Shown here in pieces: positions 40,046 through 51,265 of a stretch of 64,000 nucleotides of DNA. Position numbers and translations under genes: made by a program. The DNA is from Eonycteris spelaea (Eukaryota; Chordata; Mammalia; Chiroptera; Pteropodidae). Position 1 is the stretch's first letter, and the number at the start of each line of letters is the position of its first letter. A model generated the notes under the pieces. That model had not been told where the DNA came from, made no database searches, and worked only from the letters and a program-made list of their open reading frames with translations. The stretch lies in the NCBI GenBank assembly GCA_003508835.1, contig PUFA01000081.1, positions 7,936,001-8,000,000 on the forward strand. Direction: 5' to 3'.

Positions 40046-41494
40046 TTCTCCTAAAGAAGTGTCCTTCCTGTTTGTTAGTTCCTAGCTCTCCTGCTTCATC
40101 CTTTTATAATTTTAGATGAGTATTGCATTAAAGGTCAAAACCAACATTTTCCGCCATCTCCTTTTCCAGCCCTGTGTTGGTCTGGCCCCTTACCTGGGTG
40201 GGAATGTAGGAATAATCACCACTTGTTGCTGCACCTTCCTCACAAAGTTTCTCAACTTATTGAATTAATAAGTGGGAAGTGCTTAGAACAGGGCCTGGTA
40301 CATCTCAGTCGTCCGTTTGGGTCACTCTGATGCCTGGCTTTGAGACGCCATGGGAGCATCAGCAGATTACTCCCCTCTCTGTCCTCTCAAATCACCCCTT
40401 TATGATCCTTTCGGAAACTCCCTGGGTCACACGTCAGGCTCACCGAGCTGTTGCAGGGCTGCTTAGAGAAGCTGAGCAGTGGCGTTGGCATTGGTGGTGG
40501 TAAGAAGATGATGATGATGATGAGTATTTATTGAGGCCCTGCGCCAACCCCTCCCTAGCAGTGGGAGGTGTGTAGATGATCCTCGGGTTGGTGCTCTGCC
40601 TCACTCTCTCAGGTCCCTTTCCCATTTCCATTTTTGTGCACCCTGGCTCCCCATGTGCCTTCATTCTGATATCCAGCGCCTCCTGTCTGTGCACAGACAT
40701 GGGTATTGCTTTTTATAGCAGAAAATACATAATAAACTGTATTTTTTAAAAAGCACAAAGCCACACGGGCTTTGCCAATGTGGAGGAGGACAATTTACTG
40801 ACAAGATCATCTCATTACAATGCACATACAATTAAGATTGTGCATATCTTGCTTTGGGAGGAAAATCTTCTTGTACTAAAAAATGCACATGAAGACATGG
40901 TAAGGAGCCCAACCATGATGGAAAACTCTAATAACATCATAACAGCATCCAAGGAGAAACCAGGGGCTCCAGCGATGTGTTCACTAGAGATTTCACCTGA
41001 TGTTTTCAAGAAAATTTGTTGGTGTTTGGGGCAGTTCAGGTTTGAAAAGAAGCAGATGCCACGACAGAATTAAAAGCATGAGAGATTTCCCGGGGTAAAT
41101 GCTTTTAAATGACACGGGGAGAAAGGGCAAGAGCAGGCAAGAGCAGGCACTCAGGCTACTGTGACACACTGCACCTGTGCGGAGAGGGGGAGGAAGGAGA
41201 TTTGGGTAGGAAGAGCCTCAGGCCACAGGCAGTGCTGAGACAGTGTCAGCCAAACCAGTGGACAGCCCCAGCGCAATGATTTCATTAGAAGAGTCTCACA
41301 CCATAGAAATGTCCAGGCCCCAGTACCATGCTCAGTTCCTGACTGGGGCTGCTAGGGAGAGCACCAACTTGTTCAAATACTGTGATGGGTCCCAAAGGCC
41401 CTGCAGCTGGAGGCTGCCAGCCAGCTGCCCTCCCACTCTGAATTATAGGAATGCAAGGACAAAGGAAGAAGACCACATTTCCCGAATGCCTTCT

Positions 41495-41690
41495 ACCTGC
41501 TCAGCACTTTACTTCCCCACCACCATCTGCCCAAGGGTTCATTCCATTAATAGATAAGAATCCTGAGGCTCAGAGAGGGAAAGCAAAACGCCCCCTCCTC
41601 AAAGCCATACAGCCAGAAGTCATGGAACTGGGCCTCCACGGGCAGCGACGGGGCACCAGGCAAAGGTCTAACACCAGGCAGAGTTCAGGT
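41495..41690 (-). repeat. MIR SINE, antisense
   Basis: 'GATAAGAATCCTGAGGCTCA' with GAGAGGGAAAG, then 'CCATACAGCCAGAAGTCATG'. Confidence 0.65.
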
Positions 41691-42139
41691 CAGAAGGAGA
41701 TCAGGAAAATCCCATGATGTGGTTGGTGGAACCTCGGGGTGTGGCCCCACCTCTTCTGCCAGCCCCTCTGGATGTAAGGGCCTACACTGACTCAGTGAAA
41801 CAGGGGGTGTCTCCAGGGTAGAGATGCAAAACAAGTTTCCAAGGACCACGCCAGGTGGCCCCAGCCCAGAGGCTCAGAGCACAGAAGAACCTCAACTGCA
41901 TCGTCAGAAGAAAGCTTTAAGCCAGAGTGCACATGAGAATCCGAGAGGAGGCAGGATCAAGAGCAATGCAGAAAGCTGGCGGGGGCCCCGGAATTGCCTT
42001 CTACAAAGCAGCTCAACCCTTTCTCATGGAGAAAGTTGGCTCCGGATCACATCAAGAAACACTTAAAACAATCCAGAAACCCAAATTGAGGAGCATTTTA
42101 CAAAACAACTGCCATATGCTCTTGAAAAATCTCAAGGTC

Positions 42140-42640
42140 ATAAAAGACAAAGAGTGAAGAATTTTTCAGATTAAGCAGACATGATAACTGAATGCAATGG
42201 GTGGTTCTGAATCAGATTCTGGATGAGAACTTTTTTTTTTTTTTTGGTCATAAAGGGCATTGGTGGGACAATAGGTGAAATATGAATAAGATATGTAGAT
42301 TAGAGAATAATATTGTATCTATATTCATTTCCTGCTTTTGATGAATGCACTGTGGTTATATAAGAGAATGTCCTTACTTTTAGGAAATACATTCTGAAGT
42401 ATTCAGGGGTAAAGGGACTTCATGTCTACAATTTAATCTTATGCGATTGAGAAAGTAATAATATACACATATATAGTATCTGTATGTATTGTATGTGTGT
42501 ACATGCATGTGGAAAGAGAGAGAAAGAGAATAAAAGCATGTAAATGTGGAGAAATAGCACTTGAGAAATTTAGAAATCCAAGTGAAGGGTATACAGAAAC
42601 TCTTCATACTCATTCTGCAACTTCCGAGTCTGAAATGATT
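42140..42640 (+). mobile_element. Old non-LTR element 3' end (L1M-type likely), sense
   Basis: 'ACTGAATGCAATGGGTGGTT', 'AAAGGGCATTGGTGGGACAA', 'ACTGTGGTTATATAAGAGAA' and 'GTGAAGGGTATACAGAAACT' appear in an order seen in many mammalian repeats that I take to be an old L1 3' end. A T-run of about 15 (42231-42245) is inside. Confidence 0.5.
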
Positions 42641-42779
42641 TAAACACACAATCTAGGAAGAACCTGGGCGTCCCCTTCCTTTGATGAGAGCTGTACAGGG
42701 TGGTGGGAGGGGGTTCCTGCAGGGATGAGGGAGGTGGGGAGAGGGATACACAAGCTTTGGTTTGGAGCAGGACCACTCT

Positions 42780-43085
42780 TCCCTTGCACACCCCATTCAC
42801 TGTGATTGCCCCTCTTCTTTTGGAGAACTCTGCCTTCAGGTCTCAGCTGAGAAGTCACCTCCTTGAAGCCTTTCAGAATCATCGACACCCAGGCTGTGCT
42901 GGGTGCCCCCTGTGCTCCCAGAGCTCCCTGTCACAGCATTCCTCTGTGTGCTCACTTGTCTCCCCCGTTGGCCTATGATCCCCAGTTGGCCTATGATCCC
43001 CTTGGGGCTAAAGGGGGGCATGGACCGTTTCTTATTTGTCTTTGTGTCCCCAGTCCTGGCGCGATGTTTGCCATATGCAAATGTT
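42780..43085 (+). mobile_element. L2 LINE 3' fragment, sense
   Basis: 'CTCAGCTGAGAAGTCACCTC', 'TGTGCTCACTTGTCTCCCCC' and 'CTTTGTGTCCCCAGTCCTGG' fit L2. A 17-base direct repeat (42967-42983 and 42985-43001) lies inside. Confidence 0.75.
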
Positions 43086-43149
43086 CAAAAGAGATATGTT
43101 TTTGGTTTCCTATTTCTATATCCAACACTTCGCAAAAACACTAGCTAAG

Positions 43150-43265
43150 CCCTACCTAACTTCTATCTCATTAGTACCCATAAAACCCTATAAGGTAGGT
43201 CTGATTACTCTCATAATACAAGAGAAAAATGATGCTTAGAGAGAAATAAGTGATGTGCTTTAAAA
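43150..43265 (-). repeat. MIR SINE fragment, antisense
   Basis: 'ACCCTATAAGGTAGGTCTGA', then 'GATGCTTAGAGAGAAATAAG'. A short (GAAT)n run follows at 43283-43308. Confidence 0.6.
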
Positions 43266-43734
43266 AGCGTTTATGAAACGAATGCATGAATAAATGAATG
43301 AATAAGACAGAAGGTACAGATTGTGCTATGATCCTAGAGGGGCCACAGGTGTATGAGGTAGGGGCAGGAGGAGGGCTCCAGGAGGCAAATTCCAGTTCAG
43401 CCCAACAAAGCATGTCTCATGGCCAGGACTATCCAACAACAGAAGCTGCCTTTGTTGGGAGTAAGCTCCCCATCCCTGGAGGTATGCAAACAGAGGGCCC
43501 CCACCCTGACAGAGTCTAAAGGAAAATGAGAAGTGGCTACAAACTTGGGAGGGGCCAATTCTATGATTCTCCTGGTAGCAGGTGTTTCCTGAGCTGGTCC
43601 AGTGGGAAAAGGGACTTGGGACCTTGGCTATTTGAAGATAAGTATTTGCTCCCTTTTCCTCACCCCTGCCTAATCCCCACCCCAAGAATCACGTTTCTCG
43701 AAGGGCATGTTGCCGAGTCCTGGCCCATTGAACA

Positions 43735-43850
43735 TTAATTTTAAAAATTGGCCCTTGCACTTAAAGTATTTTTAAGCAAAAGCTTTGCAACAAAACAATG
43801 GCCTCATTAGGCTTTATTTAAAGCAAAGGAGCCAACGTCCAATGAGACTA
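43735..43850. promoter_or_regulatory. AT-rich, non-repetitive block with homeodomain-like sites (weak)
   Basis: ATTAATTTTAAAAATTGG, then a run with TTTGCAACAAAACAATGGCC (SOX-like ACAATGG) and CATTAGGC. It does not resemble a known repeat. A conserved element is only a guess from base composition and motifs. Confidence 0.2.
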
Positions 43851-44099
43851 ACAGTGTCACGTGAGGCATGCAGCTGGCCCCATCTGGGGCTTGAGAGCCA
43901 ACTGGGACATTCAAAATTGCATCTTCTCAGCCTCAGCCAGAACCTGGCTTCCAGACCACTCCAGTCAGTTCTCTCACCCCAGACCCTCACCGGCCCTTGA
44001 TTATGGGGCCCTCATCTAGGGTTTCACCCCTCCAGATATAGCTCAACTCAGGCCTCTCCTTTTCCCCTCCCCAGCTGGGGCTGCAGTGGCCTCTCTCTG

Positions 44100-44690
44100 G
44101 TTATTGCTTCAACGCTTGACCTTCTAACCCATTACTCACGCACAAGCAGAGAGCTCTTTTTAAAGCATAAGTCAGGCCTGCTGAAAACCTTCAAAAGCCT
44201 TCTGCTGCACTGAGAATCAACTTTAAACTCCTCATTGTGCCCTGCAGGGCCCTGTCTGACCTGGTTTCCCACCTTCAGCCACAGCCAACTGCCCCTTGTC
44301 CTCTGCACACTCACCTGACTATTCTATCTCTGGCTTTGCTCATGCCTGCCCTCCGTCAAGTGCATCCTGTTCCCACCTCTGCTCTGCTGTATAAACTCCT
44401 GCTCATCCTTCAAGAGCCCTTTGGAGCATCCTCTGCCTCCAGAAACCTTCCCTGAGCCAGGCCCCTTCCCACGCTCGGGAGTTTCCGGACCTACCTGGCT
44501 GCGCACAAATGCACCGTATTATCATCTCTTCCCACTTTCATTCCCCAGCTAGACTGTCAGTCCATGAGGACAGGGACTGTTCTGCTCACTGTTGATTCGC
44601 CGGCACCAAACGCGTGTCCATCACACTATAAAGGCTCAATAACCATGTGCCGATTGAAATGGGTGGATGCATGAACCAGTGAGAACATCG
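44100..44690 (+). mobile_element. L2 LINE 3' region, sense
   Basis: 'TCAAAAGCCTTCTGCTGCAC', 'TGCAGGGCCCTGTCTGACCT', 'GCTCATCCTTCAAGAGCCCT', 'CATGAGGACAGGGACTGTTC' and 'ATAAAGGCTCAATAACCATG' are in order, one of the better L2 copies here. Confidence 0.85.
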
Positions 44691-44724
44691 GAAGATGGAT
44701 TAAACAGTGTACCTGGCAGAAACA

Positions 44725-44815
44725 AACCAGCAATATAAACACATAAGTATAAACATAAATAAACAATTAAATGGATAAATGGATAAATACGTAAGTGTAA
44801 GTAAATAAGTAACAG
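44725..44815 (+). repeat. Imperfect (AAAT/GGAT) tetranucleotide run
   Basis: 'AATGGATAAATGGATAAATA' with TAAG variants. It follows the L2 above, as an expanded tail. Confidence 0.75.
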
Positions 44816-44837
44816 AACCTCCCCCCAAATGTTTATA

Positions 44838-45170
44838 CCAATGGTTCTCAACCCTGGCTACATGTTGGGGCTAGTTGGGGAGCTTTTAAAACAGCCTGTC
44901 ATGCCTAACTTCAGATCCATTAACTCAGAACCTTTAGTGGGGAGGCTGAGGCTTCATCGTTCTTAAAGCCCCTGGTGATTCTAAAATGGAGCCAGGGTTG
45001 AGTGGTTCTCAAAGCCCCTGGACCAGCAGCATGACCTCCCTTGGGAACATCAGTGGTTCTCAGACTGGAGCATTGTCATCACCTGATTCAGGAGGTCTGG
45101 AGTGGGTCCTGGTCATGCCTATATCTAACAAGTTCCCAGAAGCTGCTGGTGCTGCTGGTGGGGGGTGGCG
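44838..45170. mobile_element. Two adjacent MER5/MER20-like DNA-transposon relics
   Basis: First copy, about 44838-44998: 'ATGGTTCTCAACCCTGGCTA' at the start and its inverted form 'AGCCAGGGTTGAG' at the end. A second copy begins at once: 'TGGTTCTCAAAGCCCCTGG', 'ACCAGCAGCATGACCTCCCT', 'CACCTGATTCAGGAGGTCTG'. Confidence 0.7.
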
Positions 45171-46234
45171 CTTGGAGGCCCGGGCTCCAGAAGCTTTCTT
45201 TCTCTCTAGTCCTTTTCAGAGAAAGGAGAAAGATGGGAGACAGTGACAGATGAAGCTTACTGATCTAGGAGCAGGGAGCTCCGTAAGGATGGACAGAGAT
45301 TGTTCTATCAATTTTTCTTCTTTACTTTCCTATTTATGTAGATAAGTAGTATGAGCCTGGGAGGATCGGTAACTTGCCCCAAGCTTAGGATCAAATCTTT
45401 TAAAAAAAATTGATTTAATGGGTAAATAAAAATTTATTGAGCACTTGCTATATGCCAGGCACTGCTCTGAACTGGGGTGGGGCAGCAGGCCTCTTAACTT
45501 AGCCTTACCCCTCCTGAGTTGGCACCAGCTCCCTAAGGTCAGAACTCTGGGGATGGGAGGTCCCTGGTGGGTCTCAGCTCCAACTCACGGGGGCTGGGGA
45601 AGGCAAGGGCTGGGCCAGCCTTCCTGCTTTCCTTGTCCCCTAATAGAAGAGTCAGATCTACCCCCCGCTTCCTGAGCCCCAGAATTTGCCGAGACCAAAG
45701 GAGAACAGGAGCAAACGAGGCAAGGCAGCCAAGTGGAGGCTCCTGGCAGGCGGTATCCAGGATGCTCCCTTCCATGGGGGACACTTGAGTTCCACAGAGC
45801 CCACTTTCCTGTCTGTTGGGTAGTCTCTTGAGATGGTATGAAAGACACAGCTGGTTGGTGAACCAAAAGCCATTTTTCCTTCCTCCTTGGTACTACCCTG
45901 ATCTTTCTTGAGTATCAGGTAGCCTTGGGCTACACCCAGCTAGCTAAATCCAAGGCTTTTCTTTCAAGCCTTGGCTTTGGGAGCTACCCACTAGGAAGAC
46001 TTCAGTGCCATTCTTTGGAAACTGAGACCCATCAAACGAGAAGAGAGGAAGTAAACTCTCACAGCTGCCTGGCTCTCTTTCAGTTCTCCCAACAAAGTTT
46101 GAAAGCAGGCAAGACAGGCCTCCTCAACCCCACTTAACAGGTTAAGAAACCGAGCACTAGGGAAGACACGAGACCTACATGAAATCGTACAGCACGTTTT
46201 CTTTAGAAGACAGGCCCCGTGTAATCTGGCAACA

Positions 46235-46385
46235 AAGATATAATACTTGCTGAGGTTTATTTGGCATAAAGAAGGGCTCTGAAAGTTTTATATGTATTAA
46301 CCCATTTAATCTTTACAACAACTCTATGAAATAGGTTTTATTATCCCCAACTTATAGGTAAGGAACCAGAAGTGCAAAGAGATGA
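46235..46385 (-). repeat. MIR SINE, antisense
   Basis: 'CCCATTTAATCTTTACAACA', 'CTCTATGAAATAGGTTTTAT' and 'CTTATAGGTAAGGAACCAGA'. Confidence 0.8.
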
Positions 46386-46579
46386 GAAATCTGCTTTTTA
46401 ACTATCAAATACCCAAATGCTCATCTTTTCCCCTAGTAACTAAAGCAATGAGAGAGATCTTCCTCATCCATTCAATCTGCAAGACTTTTAAAAATCATAT
46501 GTGGCAGTATCAGCAAGGATGCAGGGAATCAAACACATTCACAGAGGTAGGACAGATGCCCAAACTGATTTTTTAAAAA

Positions 46580-46915
46580 GCTTTCTGAACATAATCTGGT
46601 AATAAAATATAGTAAGAATATTTTTTGGCTCAGCAATTCCACTTCTAGGAATCTCTTTCTTAGGAAATACTAAGAAATGCCGGCCAAATTTTGTATTTGG
46701 AAATTTTCATTGCACTATTATATATAACAACAGCAACAAAGGAAAGTCTCCTAGAAGTTTAACAATAGGGTTGTGGGATAAATGACACTCCCAGCCCATA
46801 AAACATGACCCTTGCCATTAAAAATGATGTTATAAATGTCATTTTTCTAAAATGTCCAAAATTCAATGATGAGTAAAAATAAATGGGATTCGAAACTGTA
46901 AATACACAATATTCG
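46580..46915 (+). mobile_element. Old L1 (L1M-type) ORF2 end, sense
   Basis: 'CAGCAATTCCACTTCTAGGA', 'CATTGCACTATTATATATAA', 'AACAATAGGGTTGTGGGATA' and 'GCCATTAAAAATGATG' follow the order of old L1 3' ends. Confidence 0.7.
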
Positions 46916-47000
46916 TATTGTATTATATAGTATTAGATTGTATTGTGTTGTATTGTATTGTATTGTGCAGTATTGTATTGTGTTGCGTTGTATTATTATA
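46914..47000 (+). repeat. Imperfect (TATTG)n pentanucleotide array
   Basis: About 17 TATTG-like units, with TGTTG, TTAGA and TGCAG variants. Confidence 0.9.
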
Positions 47001-47084
47001 ACCTGAGAGGAAATTTTCCCAATATTTTAACACTGAGTACAGCAGTACTGGCTAAATTTGTGGAATAGGACTAGACAGGATACC

Positions 47085-47235
47085 CAATGATCTCATTCTT
47101 CCTCATAACAACCCCTGAGGTGGCCACTCCTGTGTGATTCCCATTCATATGGGACAACTGAGGTTCAGAAATTAAGTTCCTCACCAAGGCCGGGACTGTC
47201 CAACTCCAGAGCCCACACCTTTTACACTCTACTTC
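47085..47235 (-). repeat. MIR SINE, antisense
   Basis: 'CTCATAACAACCCCTGAGGT', 'ATGGGACAACTGAGGTTCAG' and 'CAACTCCAGAGCCCACACCT'. Confidence 0.7.
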
Positions 47236-47839
47236 TCCAAACAAAGTCTCTCGGTATAACATTATGGGTAGACAGAAAAAACGTTTTCTGTGCTTTCGAA
47301 ACTATTTTCTAAGCTGTTTACAATGAACATCTATCACTTATATAATCAAGGGGGAAAGGCAATAAAATCATTTTTTTTTTTATGTAAAGTGTCCAGAAGC
47401 TTCTGGAAGGCTGTACACACCCAGGTGTTAGCAGTGATTACCTCCAGCTGGAGGGAAGATAGGAACATTCTAGGCCTTCCATTTTACTCTATATTGTCAT
47501 TTTTCTGTAGTAGAAAGATTTGCACATGAGTTATTTAGAGTTCAGATATGTTTGGTGTCTGGGGCTTCCATGGGGTTCGCAGTGGCTGGAGGGGGCCTGC
47601 TCTGATGGGCGGGGGTGCTATACTTCCAGACCCCTGCCCGCCTTCTGCTCGCCAGCCGAGGGCAGCTGCTTGCTCCTGGAGGAAAAGCAGGCTTGTGTCT
47701 CTCCTTGTTCTCCCCCAAGAGGGCCATGTCCTTGCTTATTTAGAACTTTCAATTAACTAGGCACCAGGTTCCGGCTCAGAGGCTGAGCAAATGTTCCAAG
47801 GAGGAAAAGAAAAGCCAGCCCAACAACTCCAGGAGGATG

Positions 47840-48115
47840 TCTCCTTTTAATTAAAGTGAGGATCAGGGCAGCCTTAAAACCCTCTCTGATGAAATGGAAA
47901 GTTGGCCAGGGAGGTGCCCTTGAGATAGTAGGGCAGGTAGGGCAGGGCAGGCAGGGGTGATGTCAGAGGAAAGCCGGATGGGAGTGAGGAGGGAGCCACT
48001 CACCTGCCCCTGCATTTTCAAGGTAGGCCTGAGGCTTTCTAATTGCTTGAGGAAGGCTGCTGATTTCAGATGGCCCCCATAATTAGAACCCAGGGTTGTT
48101 TGAGAGGGCTCATCC
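47840..48115. promoter_or_regulatory. Non-repetitive block with TAATT/AATTA sites (weak)
   Basis: Contains TTTTAATTAAAG, CTAATTGC and CATAATTAGA, and a GGCAGGTAGGGCAGG run. It is free of recognised repeats in a repeat-rich area. A regulatory role is a guess. Confidence 0.2.
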
Positions 48116-48487
48116 ACAGAGATGGTGTTATTACTAGTCCTATTAGGAGTGTAGGAGTGGTGGGGAGAGTGTGCTTGTAAACCGAGCTGGGAACAGGGGA
48201 TCTGGGCTTGTCCCAGGCAGAGCTCTGAGACTCCAGGCTTCCTTACTCCTTCTCTCATTCACTCAAGAAGCCAGCCTGGCTTCCCAGGTTTTTCTGTTTA
48301 GACAGAATGAAAAGGAGGAAGTACCCTGCTTACTGTTGTCATTTCTCTTGATCAACTTCCTTCCCAGAGGCCTGGCCCCAGAGTGGGTTCAGATGATGGT
48401 AGGTGATGATGGTGGTGGCATGGTAGTGATAGCAATCATTGTAGCCATCACTTTCTGAAAATAATTCTGTCCCTGGGGTACATCAAT

Positions 48488-48735
48488 AAAAGCATGGACG
48501 CTGGAGCTCAGCCTGCGTGGGTTTGAATTCTACCTCTACTGCTCCCTAGCTGTATGACATAGGGCAACTTAATTTGCCTTTCTGGGCCTCAGTTTCCTCA
48601 ACTGTAAAATAGGGATAATAGTGAGGCCTGTCTCACAGGGCTGTTGTGAGAATTAAATTAGTAAATATGTGTAAAGTGTAAGAACAGTGCCTGGTGCATT
48701 AGCTCACACTCAGTCAATGTTAGCTGTTACTAAAA
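48488..48735 (+). repeat. MIR SINE, full length, sense
   Basis: Very clear: 'GTGGGTTTGAATTCTACCTC', 'GGCCTCAGTTTCCTCAACTG', 'TAAAATAGGGATAATAGTGA' and 'AACAGTGCCTGGTGCATTAG'. Confidence 0.92.
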
Positions 48736-48737
48736 CA

Positions 48738-48915
48738 CTTCCCATTTATACAGGTTAACTTACTGATCCATCCCAACATCCATGAGGTAGTTGCTTTCAT
48801 TTTCCTCTTGGTAGATGCAAGCACAGAGGCACAGAAAGGCAAAGTGACTTGCCCCAGGTGACACAATTCACCTGGTAAGGAGAGGAGCAGGATTCAGACC
48901 CACGTGCTATGGCTC
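48738..48915 (-). repeat. MIR SINE, antisense, tail-to-tail with the previous copy
   Basis: 'CATCCATGAGGTAGTTGCTT', 'GGCAAAGTGACTTGCCCCAG' and 'GAGGAGCAGGATTCAGACCC'. Confidence 0.85.
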
Positions 48916-49044
48916 CATAGCCTACGTACTTGGCCATCATTTTATTGTTTCTCGGTGTGGATGTGTAGATGTGGAAATGTAAGCATGGATAATACTTTGT
49001 AGCTATTTTTCTAATGATGATGAATATTAAGGGAGTGGTTATCA

Positions 49045-49185
49045 GAGTTGAAAGGGCAGGGGCCCACGGGGTCAGGCACACTTGCATTCAAGCCTCAATG
49101 TAGCTGTTTTCTAAGTGCATGCCTCTGGGCAAGTCATTTGGCCTCTGTGCCTCTGTTGACTTCCCTGTGAAATGAGATCCCTGTC
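49045..49185 (+). repeat. MIR SINE fragment, sense
   Basis: 'CATGCCTCTGGGCAAGTCAT' and 'CCTCTGTGCCTCTGTTGACT'. Confidence 0.65.
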
Positions 49186-49604
49186 CTTTCCTAGAGCTAC
49201 AACAGAGTAAGACCAGTCCCTATGAGGGGTTGTGAGATGGAGGTGAAGAGGCAGGGTGCCAGGAGAAGGATCCCCTGTGGATCCTGGACCCCTGCCCCTG
49301 GAAAGGGCTCTTCCCCCTCCTTTGCTTCCTGCACCTCATAGCAGCCCAGAGTCCACAGAGCAGGCAGAAGTAGATGCCCCAAAACCCATAACCACCATGT
49401 GATGGGAAATGATGAACATGAGGCCTCGTGGCATCAGAACCCAGCAGGAGCGCAACAAGCTAGGCTTAAAGGAGCCTGATCGGGGGCCTTGCTGAGGGCA
49501 GCTGGGGACAGGAGAAGGCGAGTGAGAACACTCACCACGTGGGGACATCTCAGTCCTGTCACTTCCACAGACATGCCAGCAGCCCAAGATCTCATTGTCT
49601 GGAG

Positions 49605-50275
49605 CCTGGACCAGCATGATGACTTCCTTCTGCTCATCTCTATTCCTGATCCCTCACATCCAACCTCCACCCTGCAGCAGAAGGATCTGTCTAAAATGCA
49701 GGCCTTATCTGATCTTGTCACGGTTGACTAAAACCCTCCATGGATCCTGTCGCCTTCCACATGACATCCAATTTTTTTTTTTTTTTTTGTCATGACCCTG
49801 AAGGCCCTATCCATCTGGTTTGGGACTATCATCCCTCTTTCTTCTTTCCAGCTACTGCCCTCCCCCACTTCAACCGCTTAAGGTCTGACGGTGCTAAACA
49901 TTTCTTTGTGCCATGTTCTCTCTCCTCCGCATTTGACCATGCAATTCTCCCTGCAAGAAGCGCCCTTCCTGCCCATCCCGTGCTCCCACAAAAACTGCTA
50001 TACTTTATACATTGCCTTTTTTTTTTTTGAAGAAATCCTTTCCAACACTCCCCTAACTCCAAGCTGAGTTAACTGCCCCTGCTGAGGATTTTCACAGCTT
50101 CCTAAGCTTCCCTCTTGGCTCATTTATCATTCTCTATTGTAATTACTTGAAAGTGTGTCTCTTCCCTTGGACTTAGGTAACTCCTGAGGATAGGGACTAA
50201 GTTGGAGTTGATTATTATTGACATTATGGTGCCTAGGACAGAGAAGGTGCTAAATAGTCTTCTGGCTGGCTGGCT
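49605..50275 (+). mobile_element. L2 LINE 3' region, sense
   Basis: Order: 'GCAGAAGGATCTGTCTAAAA', 'CTGATCTTGTCACGGTTGAC', 'CTGAAGGCCCTATCCATCTG', 'GAGGATAGGGACTAAGTTGG', and a GAATGAGTGAATAAAT tail. T-runs interrupt it at about 49771-49788 and 50019-50029. Confidence 0.75.
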
Positions 50276-50640
50276 AGCTGAATGAGTGAATAAATAAGTG
50301 AATAGATGGGTGGATGAGTGGGTGAATGAATGGATGGGTGGGTGGGTAGATGAATAGAATAGATAGATGAATGGATGGATAGATAAATGGATGAATGAAT
50401 GAGTGGATGGATGGATGGATGGATGGTTAAACAGATAGGTGGGTAGATGGGTAGATCAGTGGGTAAATAAGTGGATGGGTAGGTGGGTGGGTGGGTAGGT
50501 GGATGGATGGATGACTAGACAAGTAGGTGAGTGGAGAGAGGGAATGATATATTAGTGGTAAATAATGGGAGGATAGATAGATTAATAGATAAATAGTGGA
50601 TGAGTGGGTGAATGGATGGATCGATGAATAATTGGGAAGC
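50276..50640 (+). repeat. Long degenerate (GGAT/GAAT/GGGT)n tetranucleotide array
   Basis: About 360 bases of 4-bp units GGAT, GGGT, GAAT and AGAT. It directly follows the L2 3' end, so it most likely grew from the L2 (TGAA)n tail. Confidence 0.95.
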
Positions 50641-50789
50641 TAGGAGACACATGGACAGAAAGATGGATGTTCCTTCCTCTAGCATTAGTGGGAGAAAAGC
50701 TCCAGTCTCGGATTGAAAGGCCACTGTGCCTGACTGAGCCCTTACCTTTAAATGGTCACGACAATGGTAAAATATTCTTGAATCAGATT

Positions 50790-51085
50790 TTTTGTAAAAT
50801 TCAGATGAAATTCACATAACATAAAATTAACCATAAAAATTAACAATTCGGTGGTGTTCAGTACATTCACAACATTGAGCAACTACCACCTCTATCTAGT
50901 TCCAAAAATTTCATTACCACAAAATAAAACTCCATCCTCATGGGGAGTCTCCTCATCCTCCCCTGCCCAGTCACTGGCAGCCACTAACCTACTCTCCATC
51001 TCTATAGTTATGACTTTTCTGGACATTTCATATAAATTGAACCATATAACATGTGACCTTCTGTGTCTGGCTTCTTAAACCAGAT
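50790..51085 (-). mobile_element. L1 3' region, antisense
   Basis: 'ATTCACATAACATAAAATTA', 'GTACATTCACAACATTGAGC', 'CTAACCTACTCTCCATCTCT' and 'GACATTTCATATAAATTGAA' are typical reversed L1. Confidence 0.85.
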
Positions 51086-51129
51086 TTCTTGTGGGCAACA
51101 AAAACTATTGTCCCACAACCTTGCCAAGG

Positions 51130-51265
51130 ATCTATCAGAAGACCTATTTTATAGATGTTGAAGTAGAGGCTCAGAGAGGTGAGGAGTCTCACCCAATGAC
51201 ACAGCGAAAAATGGTTTAGCTAGGCTTGAACCCACGTATGGTCCAGCACTAACTCCTTGCCTTTC
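51130..51265 (-). repeat. MIR SINE fragment, antisense
   Basis: 'GAAGTAGAGGCTCAGAGAGG', then 'CACCCAATGACACAGCG' and 'GGCTTGAACCCACGTATGG'. A further short antisense MIR piece lies at about 51640-51720. Confidence 0.7.

Noticed and set aside
40780..41073. 97-residue open frame in single-copy-like sequence
   Set aside because: It does not resemble any protein I know and has no splice or promoter support. It is an open frame expected by chance.
50276..50640. Regular short repeats resembling a CRISPR array
   Set aside because: The unit is 4 bp and degenerate with no spacers, in a mammalian genome. It is a microsatellite.
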